34,093 bases of DNA from Novosphingobium sp. (GTDB lineage: Bacteria > Pseudomonadota > Alphaproteobacteria > Sphingomonadales > Sphingomonadaceae). The notes under the pieces were generated by a model. The model had not been told where the DNA came from. It saw only the letters and a program-made list of their open reading frames with translations, and did no database searches. Below are positions 1 through 7,392 of this stretch, in pieces. Numbering within the stretch: the first letter of the stretch is position 1; each line of letters starts with the position of its first letter. Location of the stretch: NCBI RefSeq assembly GCF_025351285.1, contig NZ_JANXWG010000091.1:1-34093 (forward strand), given 5' to 3'. Position numbers and translations under genes: made by a program.

Positions 1-1
1 G

Positions 2-103
2 GCAGCGATCTTCCAGTACATCAACGGGTTCTACAACACGCGGCGGCGTCACTCATATCTGGCCGGGATCAGCCCGCTCGCATTCGAGGCCAAGGTGGCA
101 TAA
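2..103 (+). mobile_element. IS3-family transposase (OrfB), C-terminal fragment
   Basis: The first reading frame enters the window open and ends at TAA 101-103. Its 33 residues contain FYNTRRRHSYLAGISPLAFE, the classic C-terminal signature of IS3-family OrfB transposases (rve-type DDE integrase core; pattern YN..R.HS.L...SP..FE). Only the tail is in view, so the catalytic residues lie outside. The element's right terminal repeat probably ends near position 140, because the bases after the stop run to a CA-ending segment and a different coding frame begins immediately afterwards. The opposite end is outside the window, so element completeness and target duplication cannot be judged. Family assignment is firm; the IS name is unknown. 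Confidence 0.85.
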
Positions 104-140
104 TGAGATAGGTGACCGGCACGAAACCGTTACAAGTCCA
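104..140. repeat. Putative right terminal inverted repeat of the IS
   Basis: This non-coding segment follows the transposase stop and ends in ...GTTACAAGTCCA. IS3-family ends usually begin TG and finish CA, and an unrelated coding fragment starts directly after it. The boundary at about 140 is inferred from this juxtaposition only, since the partner repeat is outside the window. Confidence 0.4.
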
Positions 141-342
141 AACGGCGCTTCAAAGCTACGTGGGCTTGCCGACTACGCTGAGAAGCACGGTTCAAATTTT
201 CGCAGTATCGAGTCCGTGGCCGTGCTCGACGGGAACGTCCTTGTTCTCGATCTGAAGACGCAGGACGTGCGGGATTTGGTGCGGAAGGTGGCCACTTCGA
301 AAGAGGCCTATCGCAGCAAACTGAGCACGTCTTATGGGTGAG
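141..342 (+). pseudogene. Truncated 3' end of an unidentified gene, cut by the IS and frameshifted
   Basis: From about 141 one frame reads as protein-like sequence (LRGLADYAEKHGSNFRSIES, then AVLDGNVLVLDLKTQDVRDL and VRKVATSK) with no start codon. At the run of four A at 300-303 the sensible reading jumps by one base and continues EAYRSKLSTSYG to a TGA at 340-342. In the original frame the sequence after 303 looks non-coding. This fits a gene whose 5' part was removed or separated by the insertion and whose remnant has gained a base. I do not recognise the family. The alternative is that the similarity to protein is chance, although the length of good-looking codons argues against that. Confidence 0.45.
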
Positions 343-409
343 CCTCACAGGCCCGTTTTCATGTTTTTTCATGGAAACCACGACCATCTCTTCTAAGTCA
401 TTGAAAAGA

Positions 410-484
410 TGGTGGGCGCGGCAGGGATTGAACCTGCGACCCCACCCGTGTGAAGGGTGTGCTCTACCGCTGAGCTACGCGCCC
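410..484 (-). tRNA. tRNA-Val (anticodon CAC)
   Basis: On the minus strand a complete cloverleaf is visible. The acceptor stem GGGCGCG pairs with CGCGCCC, followed by discriminator A and an encoded CCA. The D arm is GCTC...GAGC. The anticodon stem CACCC/GGGTG encloses the 7-base loop TTCACAC with anticodon CAC, which reads GTG (valine). The T arm is GCAGG-TTCAATC-CCTGC. It lies alone between the IS remnant and the DUF3297 gene. tRNA genes are common landing areas for mobile DNA, but the IS here ends about 270 bases away, so no attachment site is implied. Confidence 0.95.
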
Positions 485-554
485 GTCCTTGGGTAGGGGC
501 GGAAATGCCACTTCGTGCTGGACAGCCGCGGGCCTTTGCCACGGTGCCTGCAGT

Positions 555-582
555 TTGACAAGTCGAGTGTTTGAACTATGGC
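555..582 (+). promoter_or_regulatory. Sigma-70-type promoter of the DUF3297 gene
   Basis: A perfect -35 TTGACA (555-560), a 16-base spacer and a -10-like TATGGC (577-582) stand just ahead of the ATG at 592. A start point 6-8 bases after the -10 would fall at about 588-590, leaving almost no leader. It also lies downstream of the possible TTG start at 571, which supports the ATG at 592. Confidence 0.5.
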
Positions 583-591
583 TCGCGACCC

Positions 592-927
592 ATGAGCGAT
601 GACCAGAATCCGACCGAAACCGTCGAAGCACCAGCCGCCGCACCGCAGAGCGACGTGACGCGGGCCGATGTTCCCCCTGATCGCCTCGCGATCAATCCGC
701 GCAGCCCGCATTTCGATGCGGACAAGCTGTCGCGCGGGATCGGCATCCGGTTCAAGGGTGTGGTGCGTACCAATGTCGAGGAATATTCGATCTCCGAAGG
801 CTGGGTGCGCGTTCAGGCGGGCAAGGCGATGGACCGCAAGGGCCAGCCACTGACGATCAAACTGAGCGGGCCGGTCGAGGCCTGGTTTGAGGATTTGGGC
901 GAGAATCCCCCCGTCGCCAGCCTTTAA
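592..927 (+). CDS. DUF3297 family protein
   Basis: The protein has 111 residues. After a low-complexity acidic/Ala-Pro N-terminus (about residues 1-27) comes a compact domain with PPDRLAINPRSPHFDADKLS, GIGIRFKGV, TNVEEYSISEGWVRVQAGKA and DRKGQPLTIKLSGPVEAWFE. This matches my recollection of the DUF3297 family, a small conserved proteobacterial domain of unknown function. The ATG at 592 was chosen over an in-frame TTG at 571 because the family-like part starts well inside and a good promoter overlaps the region between them. The stop overlaps the 3' end of the convergent LysR gene by four bases. The biochemical function is not known. Confidence 0.85.
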   Translation: MSDDQNPTETVEAPAAAPQSDVTRADVPPDRLAINPRSPHFDADKLSRGIGIRFKGVVRTNVEEYSISEGWVRVQAGKAMDRKGQPLTIKLSGPVEAWFEDLGENPPVASL

Positions 928-1823
928 CCGGGCGGCAGCAGGCGCGCTCGTTCGCGCCCGACCAACTCGGTCAGCCAGGTCTTGAACGCTTTCACCCGCG
1001 CCAGTGCGTGGGTGTCCTTGTGCGTGACCAGCCAGAATGTGCGCGCGATGCGCTTTTCGGGGAACAGCGGGATCAGCCCCGCGTCGGCATCGCCGATGAA
1101 GCAGGGCAGCACGCCCACCCCCGCGCCCGCCGCGATCAGCCGGTGCTGTGCGATTATCGATGGGCTGCGCAGCGTGGCGGTCAGCCCCGGATGGATCTCC
1201 GTGAGGTACCGCAACTCGGGCGCGTAGACGAGATCGGGGATGTAGCCAACGAGCCGATGCCCTTCGGCCAGATCGGCCGGGCGGCGCGGTGGCGGACTGG
1301 CCGAAAGATAGTCCTGTGAGGCGTAGAGCCGCAGCGCGTAGTCTGACAGCTTGCCGGCAATTACCGGTCCCGCGCGCGGACGGGACAGCGTGACCGCCAG
1401 GTCCGCCTCGCGTTTCGATGGGCTGAGGAGGCCGCTCGACGCGACGAGATCGAGCGTCAGACGCGGATGCCGGTCGGTGAAATCGCGCAAGTGCGCCGCT
1501 ACGAACACGTTGCCGAAGCCCTCGGGCATGCTCACCCGCAGCAACCCCGCAGCGCCCAGGCCGGGCGCGGTGGTATCGGCGATGCGTTGCGCGGCTTGCT
1601 CCATCGCTTCGACTTCGCTCAGCAGCGCTTCGCCGGCCTCGGTCATGACCTGGCCTTCGCGAGTGTGCTCGAATAGGGTCGCGCCGATCCGCGCTTCAAG
1701 CCGGCGCAAGCGGCGCCCGACGGTCGTGGCGTCGATGCCCATCGCCGCAGCAGCGCGCGCCAGTTGCCCGCCGCGCGCGATGGCGAGGAAGGCCTGGTAA
1801 TCGTTCCAGTCAGCCGGCAGCAT
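924..1823 (-). CDS. LysR-family transcriptional regulator, probable regulator of the valine-catabolism genes
   Basis: The protein has 299 residues with standard LTTR architecture. An N-terminal winged helix-turn-helix occupies about residues 3-62 (NDYQAFLAIARGGQLARAAA, then TTVGRRLRRLEARIGATLFE), followed by a linker helix and a periplasmic-binding-protein-like effector domain (from about residue 90: LLRVSMPEGFG...). It is transcribed divergently from mmsA across 151 bases that contain a near-perfect palindrome, the usual LTTR layout for a regulator and its target. Control of mmsA and the downstream genes is inferred from this arrangement; the effector is unknown. Length and start (ATG at 1823) are typical of the family. 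The 3' end overlaps the DUF3297 gene tail by four bases. Confidence 0.9.
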   Translation of the reverse strand: MLPADWNDYQAFLAIARGGQLARAAAAMGIDATTVGRRLRRLEARIGATLFEHTREGQVMTEAGEALLSEVEAMEQAAQRIADTTAPGLGAAGLLRVSMPEGFGNVFVAAHLRDFTDRHPRLTLDLVASSGLLSPSKREADLAVTLSRPRAGPVIAGKLSDYALRLYASQDYLSASPPPRRPADLAEGHRLVGYIPDLVYAPELRYLTEIHPGLTATLRSPSIIAQHRLIAAGAGVGVLPCFIGDADAGLIPLFPEKRIARTFWLVTHKDTHALARVKAFKTWLTELVGRERARLLPPG

Positions 1824-1861
1824 GGCCGGTCAGGACGACTTAGGCATCGTGGGGGTGATAA

Positions 1862-1910
1862 CCTGCATAATTGCAGGCATCGCTCGCACAATCGCGCCTT
1901 GCCTGCAAAT
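1862..1910. promoter_or_regulatory. Probable LysR operator between the divergent LysR gene and mmsA
   Basis: CCTGCATAATTGCAGG (1862-1877) is an inverted repeat of CCTGCA around a 4-base AT-rich centre. A third CCTGCA half-site, reading CCTGCAAAT, follows at 1902-1910, offset by 40 bases. A dyad recognition site plus a downstream half-site is the common LTTR arrangement. Binding is inferred. Confidence 0.55.
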
Positions 1911-1974
1911 CGATTCGGCGGCAGGCGGATCGGGCATTCTGCGCGTCGCAGCGCGTTCATACGGAGACACCACC

Positions 1975-3471
1975 ATGCGCCAGATCGACCATTTCATTTC
2001 GGGCGGCTCCGGCGGCGCGGCGACTCGCCTTGGCGACGTGTTCGATCCCAACAACGGCAGCGTGCAGGCGCAAGTCGCGCTGGGCGATCAGGCGGTGCTC
2101 GATCGCGCGGTGGCGGCAGCGCAAAACGCGCAGCCGGCGTGGGCGGCGACCAACCCGCAGCGGCGCGCGCGGGTGATGTTCAATTTCAAGGCGCTCGTCG
2201 AATCGCGGATGGACGAACTGGCGCACGTTCTGTCGGCCGAGCACGGCAAGGTGATCGCCGACAGCAAGGGCGATATCCAGCGCGGGCTGGAAGTGGTGGA
2301 GTTCTGCTGCGGCATCCCGCATGTGCTCAAGGGCGAATACACGCAAGGCGCCGGGCCGGGGATCGACGTCTATTCGATGCGCCAGCCGATCGGCATCGGC
2401 GCGGGCATCACCCCGTTCAACTTCCCCGGCATGATCCCGCTGTGGATGGGCGCGGTGGCGACTTCGGTGGGCAACGCGTTCATCCTCAAGCCGAGCGAGC
2501 GCGATCCCTCGCTGCCGGTGCGGTTGGCCGAACTGTTCCTCGAAGCCGGTATGCCCGCGGGGATCTTCCAGGTCGTGCATGGTGACAAGGCGATGGTCGA
2601 CGCGATCCTCGATCACCCGGCGATCGGCGCGGTCAGCTTCGTCGGTTCGTCCGATATCGCGCATTACGTCTACAACCGCGGCGTGGCTGCCGGAAAGCGC
2701 GTCCAGGCGATGGGCGGGGCGAAGAACCACGGCATCGTGATGCCCGATGCCGATCTCGACCAGGTGGTCAACGATCTGTGCGGCGCGGCCTTCGGCTCGG
2801 CCGGCGAACGCTGCATGGCGCTGCCGGTGGTGGTGCCGGTGGGTGACGATACGGCCGAGCGGCTCAAGGCTAAGCTGATCCCCGCGATCCACGCGCTCAA
2901 GGTGGGGGTGTCGACCGACACTTCGGCGCATTACGGCCCCGTTGTGACGCAAGCGCACAAGGAAAAGATCGAAGACTGGATCGCCAGGTGCATCGAGGAA
3001 GGCGGCGAGATGATCGTCGACGGGCGCGGGTTCACTTTGCAGGGCCACGAAAAGGGCTTCTTCGTCGGGCCGACGCTGATCGACCACGTGACGGCCGAAA
3101 TGGACAGCTACCACAACGAAATCTTCGGCCCGGTGCTCCAGATGGTCCGCGCCAAGGACTTCGAGGAAGCGCTGAGCCTGCCGAGCAAGCACCAGTACGG
3201 CAACGGCGTGGCGATCTTCACGCGCAACGGCCATGCGGCTCGGGAATTTGCGGCGCGGGTCAATGTCGGCATGGTCGGCATCAACGTGCCGATCCCGGTG
3301 CCGGTGGCGTACCACAGCTTCGGCGGGTGGAAGCGTTCGGGCTTCGGCGATACCAACCAGCACGGCATGGAGGGCATCAAGTTCTGGACCAAGGTCAAGA
3401 CCGTGACCGCGCGCTGGCCCGATGGCTCGCCCGACGGAACGAACGCCTTCGTCATCCCGACGATGGGCTGA
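1975..3471 (+). CDS. mmsA: Methylmalonate-semialdehyde dehydrogenase (CoA-acylating)
   Basis: The 498-residue protein oxidatively decarboxylates methylmalonate semialdehyde to propionyl-CoA with NAD+ and CoA, the last step of valine breakdown in this cluster. It is an aldehyde dehydrogenase superfamily member. It shows PFNFPGMIPLWMGAVA (about 147-162), the GNAFILKPSERDPSLP segment that binds NAD, VSFVGSS, and the catalytic cysteine in GSAGERCMALPV (about C280). The CMA context and the lack of the usual general-base glutamate environment fit MMSDH rather than an ordinary ALDH. Start: ATG 1975, with GGAGA a few bases upstream; an upstream in-frame extension to 1822 would run through the operator region and is rejected. 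It is the first gene of the cluster, divergent from the LysR gene. Confidence 0.95.
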   Translation: MRQIDHFISGGSGGAATRLGDVFDPNNGSVQAQVALGDQAVLDRAVAAAQNAQPAWAATNPQRRARVMFNFKALVESRMDELAHVLSAEHGKVIADSKGDIQRGLEVVEFCCGIPHVLKGEYTQGAGPGIDVYSMRQPIGIGAGITPFNFPGMIPLWMGAVATSVGNAFILKPSERDPSLPVRLAELFLEAGMPAGIFQVVHGDKAMVDAILDHPAIGAVSFVGSSDIAHYVYNRGVAAGKRVQAMGGAKNHGIVMPDADLDQVVNDLCGAAFGSAGERCMALPVVVPVGDDTAERLKAKLIPAIHALKVGVSTDTSAHYGPVVTQAHKEKIEDWIARCIEEGGEMIVDGRGFTLQGHEKGFFVGPTLIDHVTAEMDSYHNEIFGPVLQMVRAKDFEEALSLPSKHQYGNGVAIFTRNGHAAREFAARVNVGMVGINVPIPVPVAYHSFGGWKRSGFGDTNQHGMEGIKFWTKVKTVTARWPDGSPDGTNAFVIPTMG

Positions 3472-3477
3472 TCCGGA

Positions 3478-3861
3478 TTGACCAAGCAGCGTGCCAGCAG
3501 CGGGTCACCGCTTGAGCCGGTGATCGGATTTTCGCGCGCGATCCGCACCGGCAAGCAGATCATGGTGGCCGGAACGGCGCCGATCGAACCCGACGGTTCG
3601 ACGACTCCGGGTGACGCGGCAGCGCAGATGGAGCGCTGCTGCGCGATCATCGCGCAGGCCATCGCCGATCTGGGCGGAGAGATTGCCGATACGGTGCGGA
3701 CCTGCATCTATCTGACCGACCGCGCGGATTTTCCGGCGGTGGCGGCGGTGCACGGTCGCTGGTTCGGGGTGGCGCGTCCGGCTACGACCACGGTGATCGT
3801 CAGCGGGTTCATCAAACCCGAATGGCGGGTTGAAATCGAAGCCGAGACTTTGAGCCTGTGA
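3478..3861 (+). CDS. RidA/YjgF/UK114 family protein
   Basis: The protein has 127 residues and belongs to the Rid family. RidA members hydrolyse reactive enamine/imine intermediates made by PLP enzymes; other Rid subfamilies have other or unknown activities. Visible family features are IRTGKQIMVAGTAPI, the central VRTCIYLTDRADF and the C-terminal ARPATTTVIVSGF...RVEIEAE. The conserved Arg of the archetype (R105 in E. coli RidA, usually in a PAR motif) has its counterpart here in ARPATT. The start is probably TTG at 3478, six bases after the mmsA stop, since the first internal ATG comes too late to keep the fold; GTG 3490 is an alternative. Its role within a valine pathway is unclear. Confidence 0.85.
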   Translation: MTKQRASSGSPLEPVIGFSRAIRTGKQIMVAGTAPIEPDGSTTPGDAAAQMERCCAIIAQAIADLGGEIADTVRTCIYLTDRADFPAVAAVHGRWFGVARPATTTVIVSGFIKPEWRVEIEAETLSL

Positions 3862-3945
3862 CCGATCGCCGCACCACAGGGCATGGATCGAAAGTCGATG
3901 GTTCCGCGTAGTATGCAAGTCATCGTTTCAATCGAGGATAAAGCC

Positions 3946-4263
3946 ATGCGTGTTCCATCGTTCGCCTTTGCTGCCCGCGCGCTGTTGGCTGCTGTTCCCG
4001 CAACGCTTGTCACCGGGTGCATGACCGCTTCGGCCGCGCAACACGCCGATGCCGCGCCGCCGACCGAACAGACCTGCAATGCCGAACCGGCCAAAGCCTT
4101 CATCGGCCAGCGCTTCGATGCCGCCACGCTGCAAAAGGCGAGCGGGGCGGGTCAGGTGCGCAAGGTGAATCCCGGCGAGGCGATCTCGATGCTGTTCATG
4201 AATGGGCGGCTGACCGTCTATGTCGATGCGCAGGGCACGATTACCGCGCTTTCGTGCAGTTGA
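3946..4263 (+). CDS. Putative lipoprotein with peptidase inhibitor I78-type domain
   Basis: The protein has 105 residues. The N-terminus is a signal peptide with a lipobox-like LVTGC (Cys at about residue 25), so it is probably lipid-anchored in the periplasm. The C-terminal 60 residues (CNAEPAKAFIGQRFD..., VRKVNPGEAISMLFMNGRLT, VYVDAQGTITALSCS) match the I78 peptidase-inhibitor pattern: a G..F/D start, R...PG, a short hydrophobic strand, L.V..D..G.I and a terminal Cys. Two Cys in the mature domain may form a disulfide. ATG 3946 was chosen because it gives the signal peptide and has GAGGATAA ahead; a longer reading from 3883 adds a non-signal-like extension. It sits between ridA and the dehydrogenase without obvious metabolic relation. 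Confidence 0.75.
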   Translation: MRVPSFAFAARALLAAVPATLVTGCMTASAAQHADAAPPTEQTCNAEPAKAFIGQRFDAATLQKASGAGQVRKVNPGEAISMLFMNGRLTVYVDAQGTITALSCS

Positions 4264-4294
4264 GCCCGGTGCCCGCCCAAACCACAGGAATGCC

Positions 4295-5452
4295 ATGACC
4301 GACCAGTTCCAGCTCACCGAAGACCAGCTTGCGATCCAGGACATGGCGCGCAAGTTCACCGCTGACCGCATCACGCCGCATGCGGCCAAGTGGGATGAAG
4401 ATCACCACTTCCCGCGCGACGTGATCAAGGCGGCGGGCGAGTTGGGCTTCGGCGCGATCTACGTTGCGCCCGAACAGGGCGGGATCGGGCTGGGACGGCT
4501 CGAGGCGGCGCTGATCATGGAGGCGATGGCCTATGGCTGCCCCGCGACGAGTGCGTTTGTTTCGATCCACAACATGGCGGCGTGGATGATCGATCGCTTT
4601 GGTAGCGATGACCTCAAGGCGCGCTTTCTGCCCGGGCTGGTGACGATGGACAAGGTCGCCAGCTACGCGCTGACCGAGCCGGGTTCGGGATCGGACGCCG
4701 CTGCGCTCAAGACGTCGGCGCGGTTGGCCAAAGATTCTGCGGGCGATCATTACGTCATCAACGGCACGAAGCAGTTCATCTCGGGCTCGGGGGTCAACGA
4801 CATCTACGTCGTGATGGTGCGCACCGCCGACAATGGAGCGAAAGGCGTTTCATGCCTGGTGGTCGAAGCCGGGACCCCGGGAATGTCGCACGGCGCGCCC
4901 GAGCGGAAACTCGGATGGAACGCCAGCCCCACCGCGCAACTGATCTTCGAGGATTGCCGCGTGCCGGTGGCCAACCGCGTTGGCGCCGAGGGCGACGGAT
5001 TCCGTTTCGCGATGGCCGGGCTCGATGGCGGGCGGCTCAACATCGGGGCGTGTTCGCTCGGCGGGGCACAGCGGTGCCTGGATGAGGCGATCGGTTACGT
5101 GAAGGATCGCAAGCAGTTCGGGCAGCCGATCGGCGATTTCCAGAACACCCAGTTCATGCTGGCCGACATGGCGACCGACCTGGAGGCGGCGCGCGCGCTG
5201 CTGTATCTGGCAGCGGCCAAGGTCAATTCCAACGCGCCCGACAAGACGCGCTTTTCGGCGATGGCCAAGCGTCTCGCGACCGACAGTGGCTCGAAGATCG
5301 TCAACGACGCGCTGCAACTGTTCGGCGGCTATGGCTACCTCAAGGACTATCCGATCGAACGCTTCTGGCGCGATTTGCGCGTGCATTCGATCCTTGAAGG
5401 CACCAACCAGGTGATGCGGATGATCGTGGGCCGGGACTTGCTGCGCCAGTGA
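4295..5452 (+). CDS. Acyl-CoA dehydrogenase, probably isobutyryl-CoA dehydrogenase
   Basis: The 385-residue flavoprotein is of the short-chain acyl-CoA dehydrogenase family. It contains YALTEPGSGSDAAALKTSA (FAD/substrate binding), KQFISGSGVND, RKQFGQPIGDFQNTQFMLAD and the C-terminal QLFGGYGYLKDYPIERFWRD, followed by SILEGTNQVMR. The glutamate in ILEGT (about E368) is the expected catalytic base. Placement between mmsA and 3-hydroxyisobutyryl-CoA hydrolase makes isobutyryl-CoA to methacrylyl-CoA the likely reaction; 2-methylbutyryl-CoA is a possible additional substrate. Start ATG 4295 follows an AGGAA. The stop codon overlaps the start of the next gene by four bases (GTGA), indicating translational coupling. 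Confidence 0.9.
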   Translation: MTDQFQLTEDQLAIQDMARKFTADRITPHAAKWDEDHHFPRDVIKAAGELGFGAIYVAPEQGGIGLGRLEAALIMEAMAYGCPATSAFVSIHNMAAWMIDRFGSDDLKARFLPGLVTMDKVASYALTEPGSGSDAAALKTSARLAKDSAGDHYVINGTKQFISGSGVNDIYVVMVRTADNGAKGVSCLVVEAGTPGMSHGAPERKLGWNASPTAQLIFEDCRVPVANRVGAEGDGFRFAMAGLDGGRLNIGACSLGGAQRCLDEAIGYVKDRKQFGQPIGDFQNTQFMLADMATDLEAARALLYLAAAKVNSNAPDKTRFSAMAKRLATDSGSKIVNDALQLFGGYGYLKDYPIERFWRDLRVHSILEGTNQVMRMIVGRDLLRQ

Positions 5453-6498
5453 CCGATCCTGAAGTCCTGATCCGCACCGAAGGCCGCATTGGGCGGCTTT
5501 CGCTCAACCGACCCAAGGCGCTGCATGCGCTGACGATCGGCATGTGCCACGCGATGACCGAGGCGCTGCTGGGCTGGCGCGATGATCCGACGGTCGAGGC
5601 GGTCATCCTCGACCATGCCGAGGGCAGGGGCTTCTGCGCGGGCGGCGATATCGCGTACTTGCGCCATTCGGTGCTGACCGACGAGGGCGAGACCGGCCTA
5701 AAATTCTTCCACGACGAATACCTGCTCGACAACCTGATCCAGTCGTACCCCAAGCCGTTCGTGTCGTTCATGGACGGGATGACGATGGGCGGCGGAGTGG
5801 GTGTATCGCAGCCCGCGCGCTACCGCGTAGCAACCGAGAACACCCGCTTTGCCATGCCCGAAACCGGGATCGGGCTGTTTCCCGACGTCGGCGGAAGCTG
5901 GTATCTGTCTCGGTTGCCGGGGCGGATCGGGCAATACCTGGTACTGACCGGCGCGCGGCTCGATGGTTCGGAATGCCTGTGGGCGGGGCTGGCCACGCAC
6001 TACCTGCCGGCAAGCGCTCTGGATGTGGCTAAGCAGCGGATCGCCGAAGCGCCCGATGCGATTCCCGCGATTCTGCGAGAGTTGTCGGCGGTTCCGCCTG
6101 TGCCCAAGGTCGCCGCAATCGCCCCGATGATCGACCGATTGTTCGCTGCTGACCGGCTGGAGGACGTGCTCGCCGCTCTCTCTGCCGATTCGTCCGACTG
6201 GGCGCAGGCGCAATTGACCACCGTTCGCACCAAAAGCCCGCAAGCCAGCAAGATCGCGCTGCGCCAGCTTGCCGATGGTGCGAAGCTCACGCAATTTTCC
6301 GATGCGCTGGCGATGGAATACCGCATCGTCGCCCGCGTGCTGACCCATCCCGATTTCGCCGAGGGGGTGCGCGCGGTGATCGTCGACAAGGACAACGCGC
6401 CCAAGTGGGACCCGGCGACGCCCGAACTGGTCGGCGATGACCTGATCGACAGCATCTTCGCCCCGCTTCCGCCCGAACAGGAATGGAAACCGCTTTGA
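5449..6498 (+). CDS. 3-hydroxyisobutyryl-CoA hydrolase
   Basis: The 349-residue member of the enoyl-CoA hydratase/isomerase superfamily has the longer HIBCH layout. It releases 3-hydroxyisobutyrate from its CoA ester, avoiding accumulation of reactive methacrylyl-CoA. Visible features are [13 protein letters not shown], the CoA/oxyanion segment [35 protein letters not shown] and the active-site stretch [20 protein letters not shown]. The C-terminal domain after residue 200 is typical of HIBCH and absent from ordinary hydratases. Start is GTG 5449 inside the dehydrogenase stop (GTGA overlap). The 3' end overlaps the next gene by 16 bases. Confidence 0.92.
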   Translation: MTDPEVLIRTEGRIGRLSLNRPKALHALTIGMCHAMTEALLGWRDDPTVEAVILDHAEGRGFCAGGDIAYLRHSVLTDEGETGLKFFHDEYLLDNLIQSYPKPFVSFMDGMTMGGGVGVSQPARYRVATENTRFAMPETGIGLFPDVGGSWYLSRLPGRIGQYLVLTGARLDGSECLWAGLATHYLPASALDVAKQRIAEAPDAIPAILRELSAVPPVPKVAAIAPMIDRLFAADRLEDVLAALSADSSDWAQAQLTTVRTKSPQASKIALRQLADGAKLTQFSDALAMEYRIVARVLTHPDFAEGVRAVIVDKDNAPKWDPATPELVGDDLIDSIFAPLPPEQEWKPL

Positions 6499-7277
6499 CT
6501 TACGAAACCATCCTCGTCGAACAGACCGGCGCAGTCACCACGATCACGCTCAACCGGCCGCAGGCGCTCAACGCGCTCAACAGCCAGGTTCTCGAAGACT
6601 TGGTCACGGCCTTTGCCGCTTACGAAGCTGATCCCGGCCAGCGCTGCGCGATCCTTACGGGCGCGGGCGAAAAGGCTTTTGCAGCTGGCGCCGACATCAA
6701 GGAAATGAGCGAGAAGCCGGCCGCGGAATTCTACGCGGAGGACTTCTTCGGTCGCTGGACCAGCCATGTGGTCAAGGCGACGCGCAAGCCGTGGATTGCA
6801 GCCGTTAACGGCTTTGCGCTGGGCGGCGGGTGCGAACTGGCGATGATGGCCGACTTCATTATTGCGGCGGATAGCGCGAAATTCGGCCAGCCCGAGATCA
6901 AGCTGGGCGTTGCGCCCGGAATGGGCGGATCGCAGCGGCTGACACGGGCGGTCGGCAAGGCCAAGGCGATGGAAATGTGCCTGACCGGCCGCATGATGGG
7001 CGCTGCCGAGGCCGAAAGCGCCGGGCTGGTCGCGCGCGTGGTGTCGCTGGCCGAGTTGATGGCCGATGCGATGAAGACCGCCACCGCCATCGCCGCGATG
7101 CCGCCACTGGCCGCGATCGCCAACAAGGAAATGGTCAACGCCGCGTTCGAGACGACTTTGGACCAAGGCATCGTCCACGAACGCCGCATCTTCCAGGTGC
7201 TGACCGCAACCGAGGACAAAGCCGAAGGCATGGCCGCGTTCATCGAAAAGCGCCCCGGGGTTTGGACCGGCAAGTAA
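6483..7277 (+). CDS. Enoyl-CoA hydratase
   Basis: The 264-residue crotonase-family enzyme hydrates the methacrylyl-CoA double bond in this pathway and may also serve short-chain fatty acids. Motifs are [29 protein letters not shown] (oxyanion hole), [20 protein letters not shown] with its catalytic Glu, and [20 protein letters not shown] with the second catalytic Glu. ATG 6483 begins inside the preceding gene. An alternative TTG at 6495 would give a four-base TTGA overlap and a start at TYETILVE, which aligns better with the usual family N-terminus, so the true start may be 6495. Confidence 0.92.
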   Translation: METALTYETILVEQTGAVTTITLNRPQALNALNSQVLEDLVTAFAAYEADPGQRCAILTGAGEKAFAAGADIKEMSEKPAAEFYAEDFFGRWTSHVVKATRKPWIAAVNGFALGGGCELAMMADFIIAADSAKFGQPEIKLGVAPGMGGSQRLTRAVGKAKAMEMCLTGRMMGAAEAESAGLVARVVSLAELMADAMKTATAIAAMPPLAAIANKEMVNAAFETTLDQGIVHERRIFQVLTATEDKAEGMAAFIEKRPGVWTGK

Positions 7278-7288
7278 CCAGTCCCCCG

Positions 7289-7384
7289 CCCGCTTGCGGG
7301 AGGGGTTAGGGGTGGGCCTGTCCACCCAAAACAGTTCCATTGCGCGAGCGGCCCACCCCCGGCCCCTCCCGCAAGCGGGAGGGG
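7289..7384. repeat. Long inverted repeat with nested hairpins upstream of mmsB
   Basis: Two 30-base arms (7289-7318 and 7350-7379) are inverted copies with about three mismatches around a 31-base loop. Each arm carries an inner GC-rich palindrome. The right one is a perfect 10-base-pair hairpin, CCCCTCCCGC (7363-7372) with GCGGGAGGGG (7375-7384). It looks like a REP-like intergenic element. Its last bases form the purine-rich tract that must serve as the mmsB ribosome binding site. Confidence 0.75.
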
Positions 7385-7392
7385 AGTAAGTC

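Noticed and set aside
410..484. tRNA-Val as an integration site for the IS remnant or an island
   Set aside because: No repeat of the tRNA 3' end is seen nearby, and the element on the left is an IS3-type transposon that does not target tRNA genes.
1957..3363. 468-codon minus-strand frame opposite mmsA
   Set aside because: It has shadow composition and no motifs; mmsA on the other strand is unmistakable.
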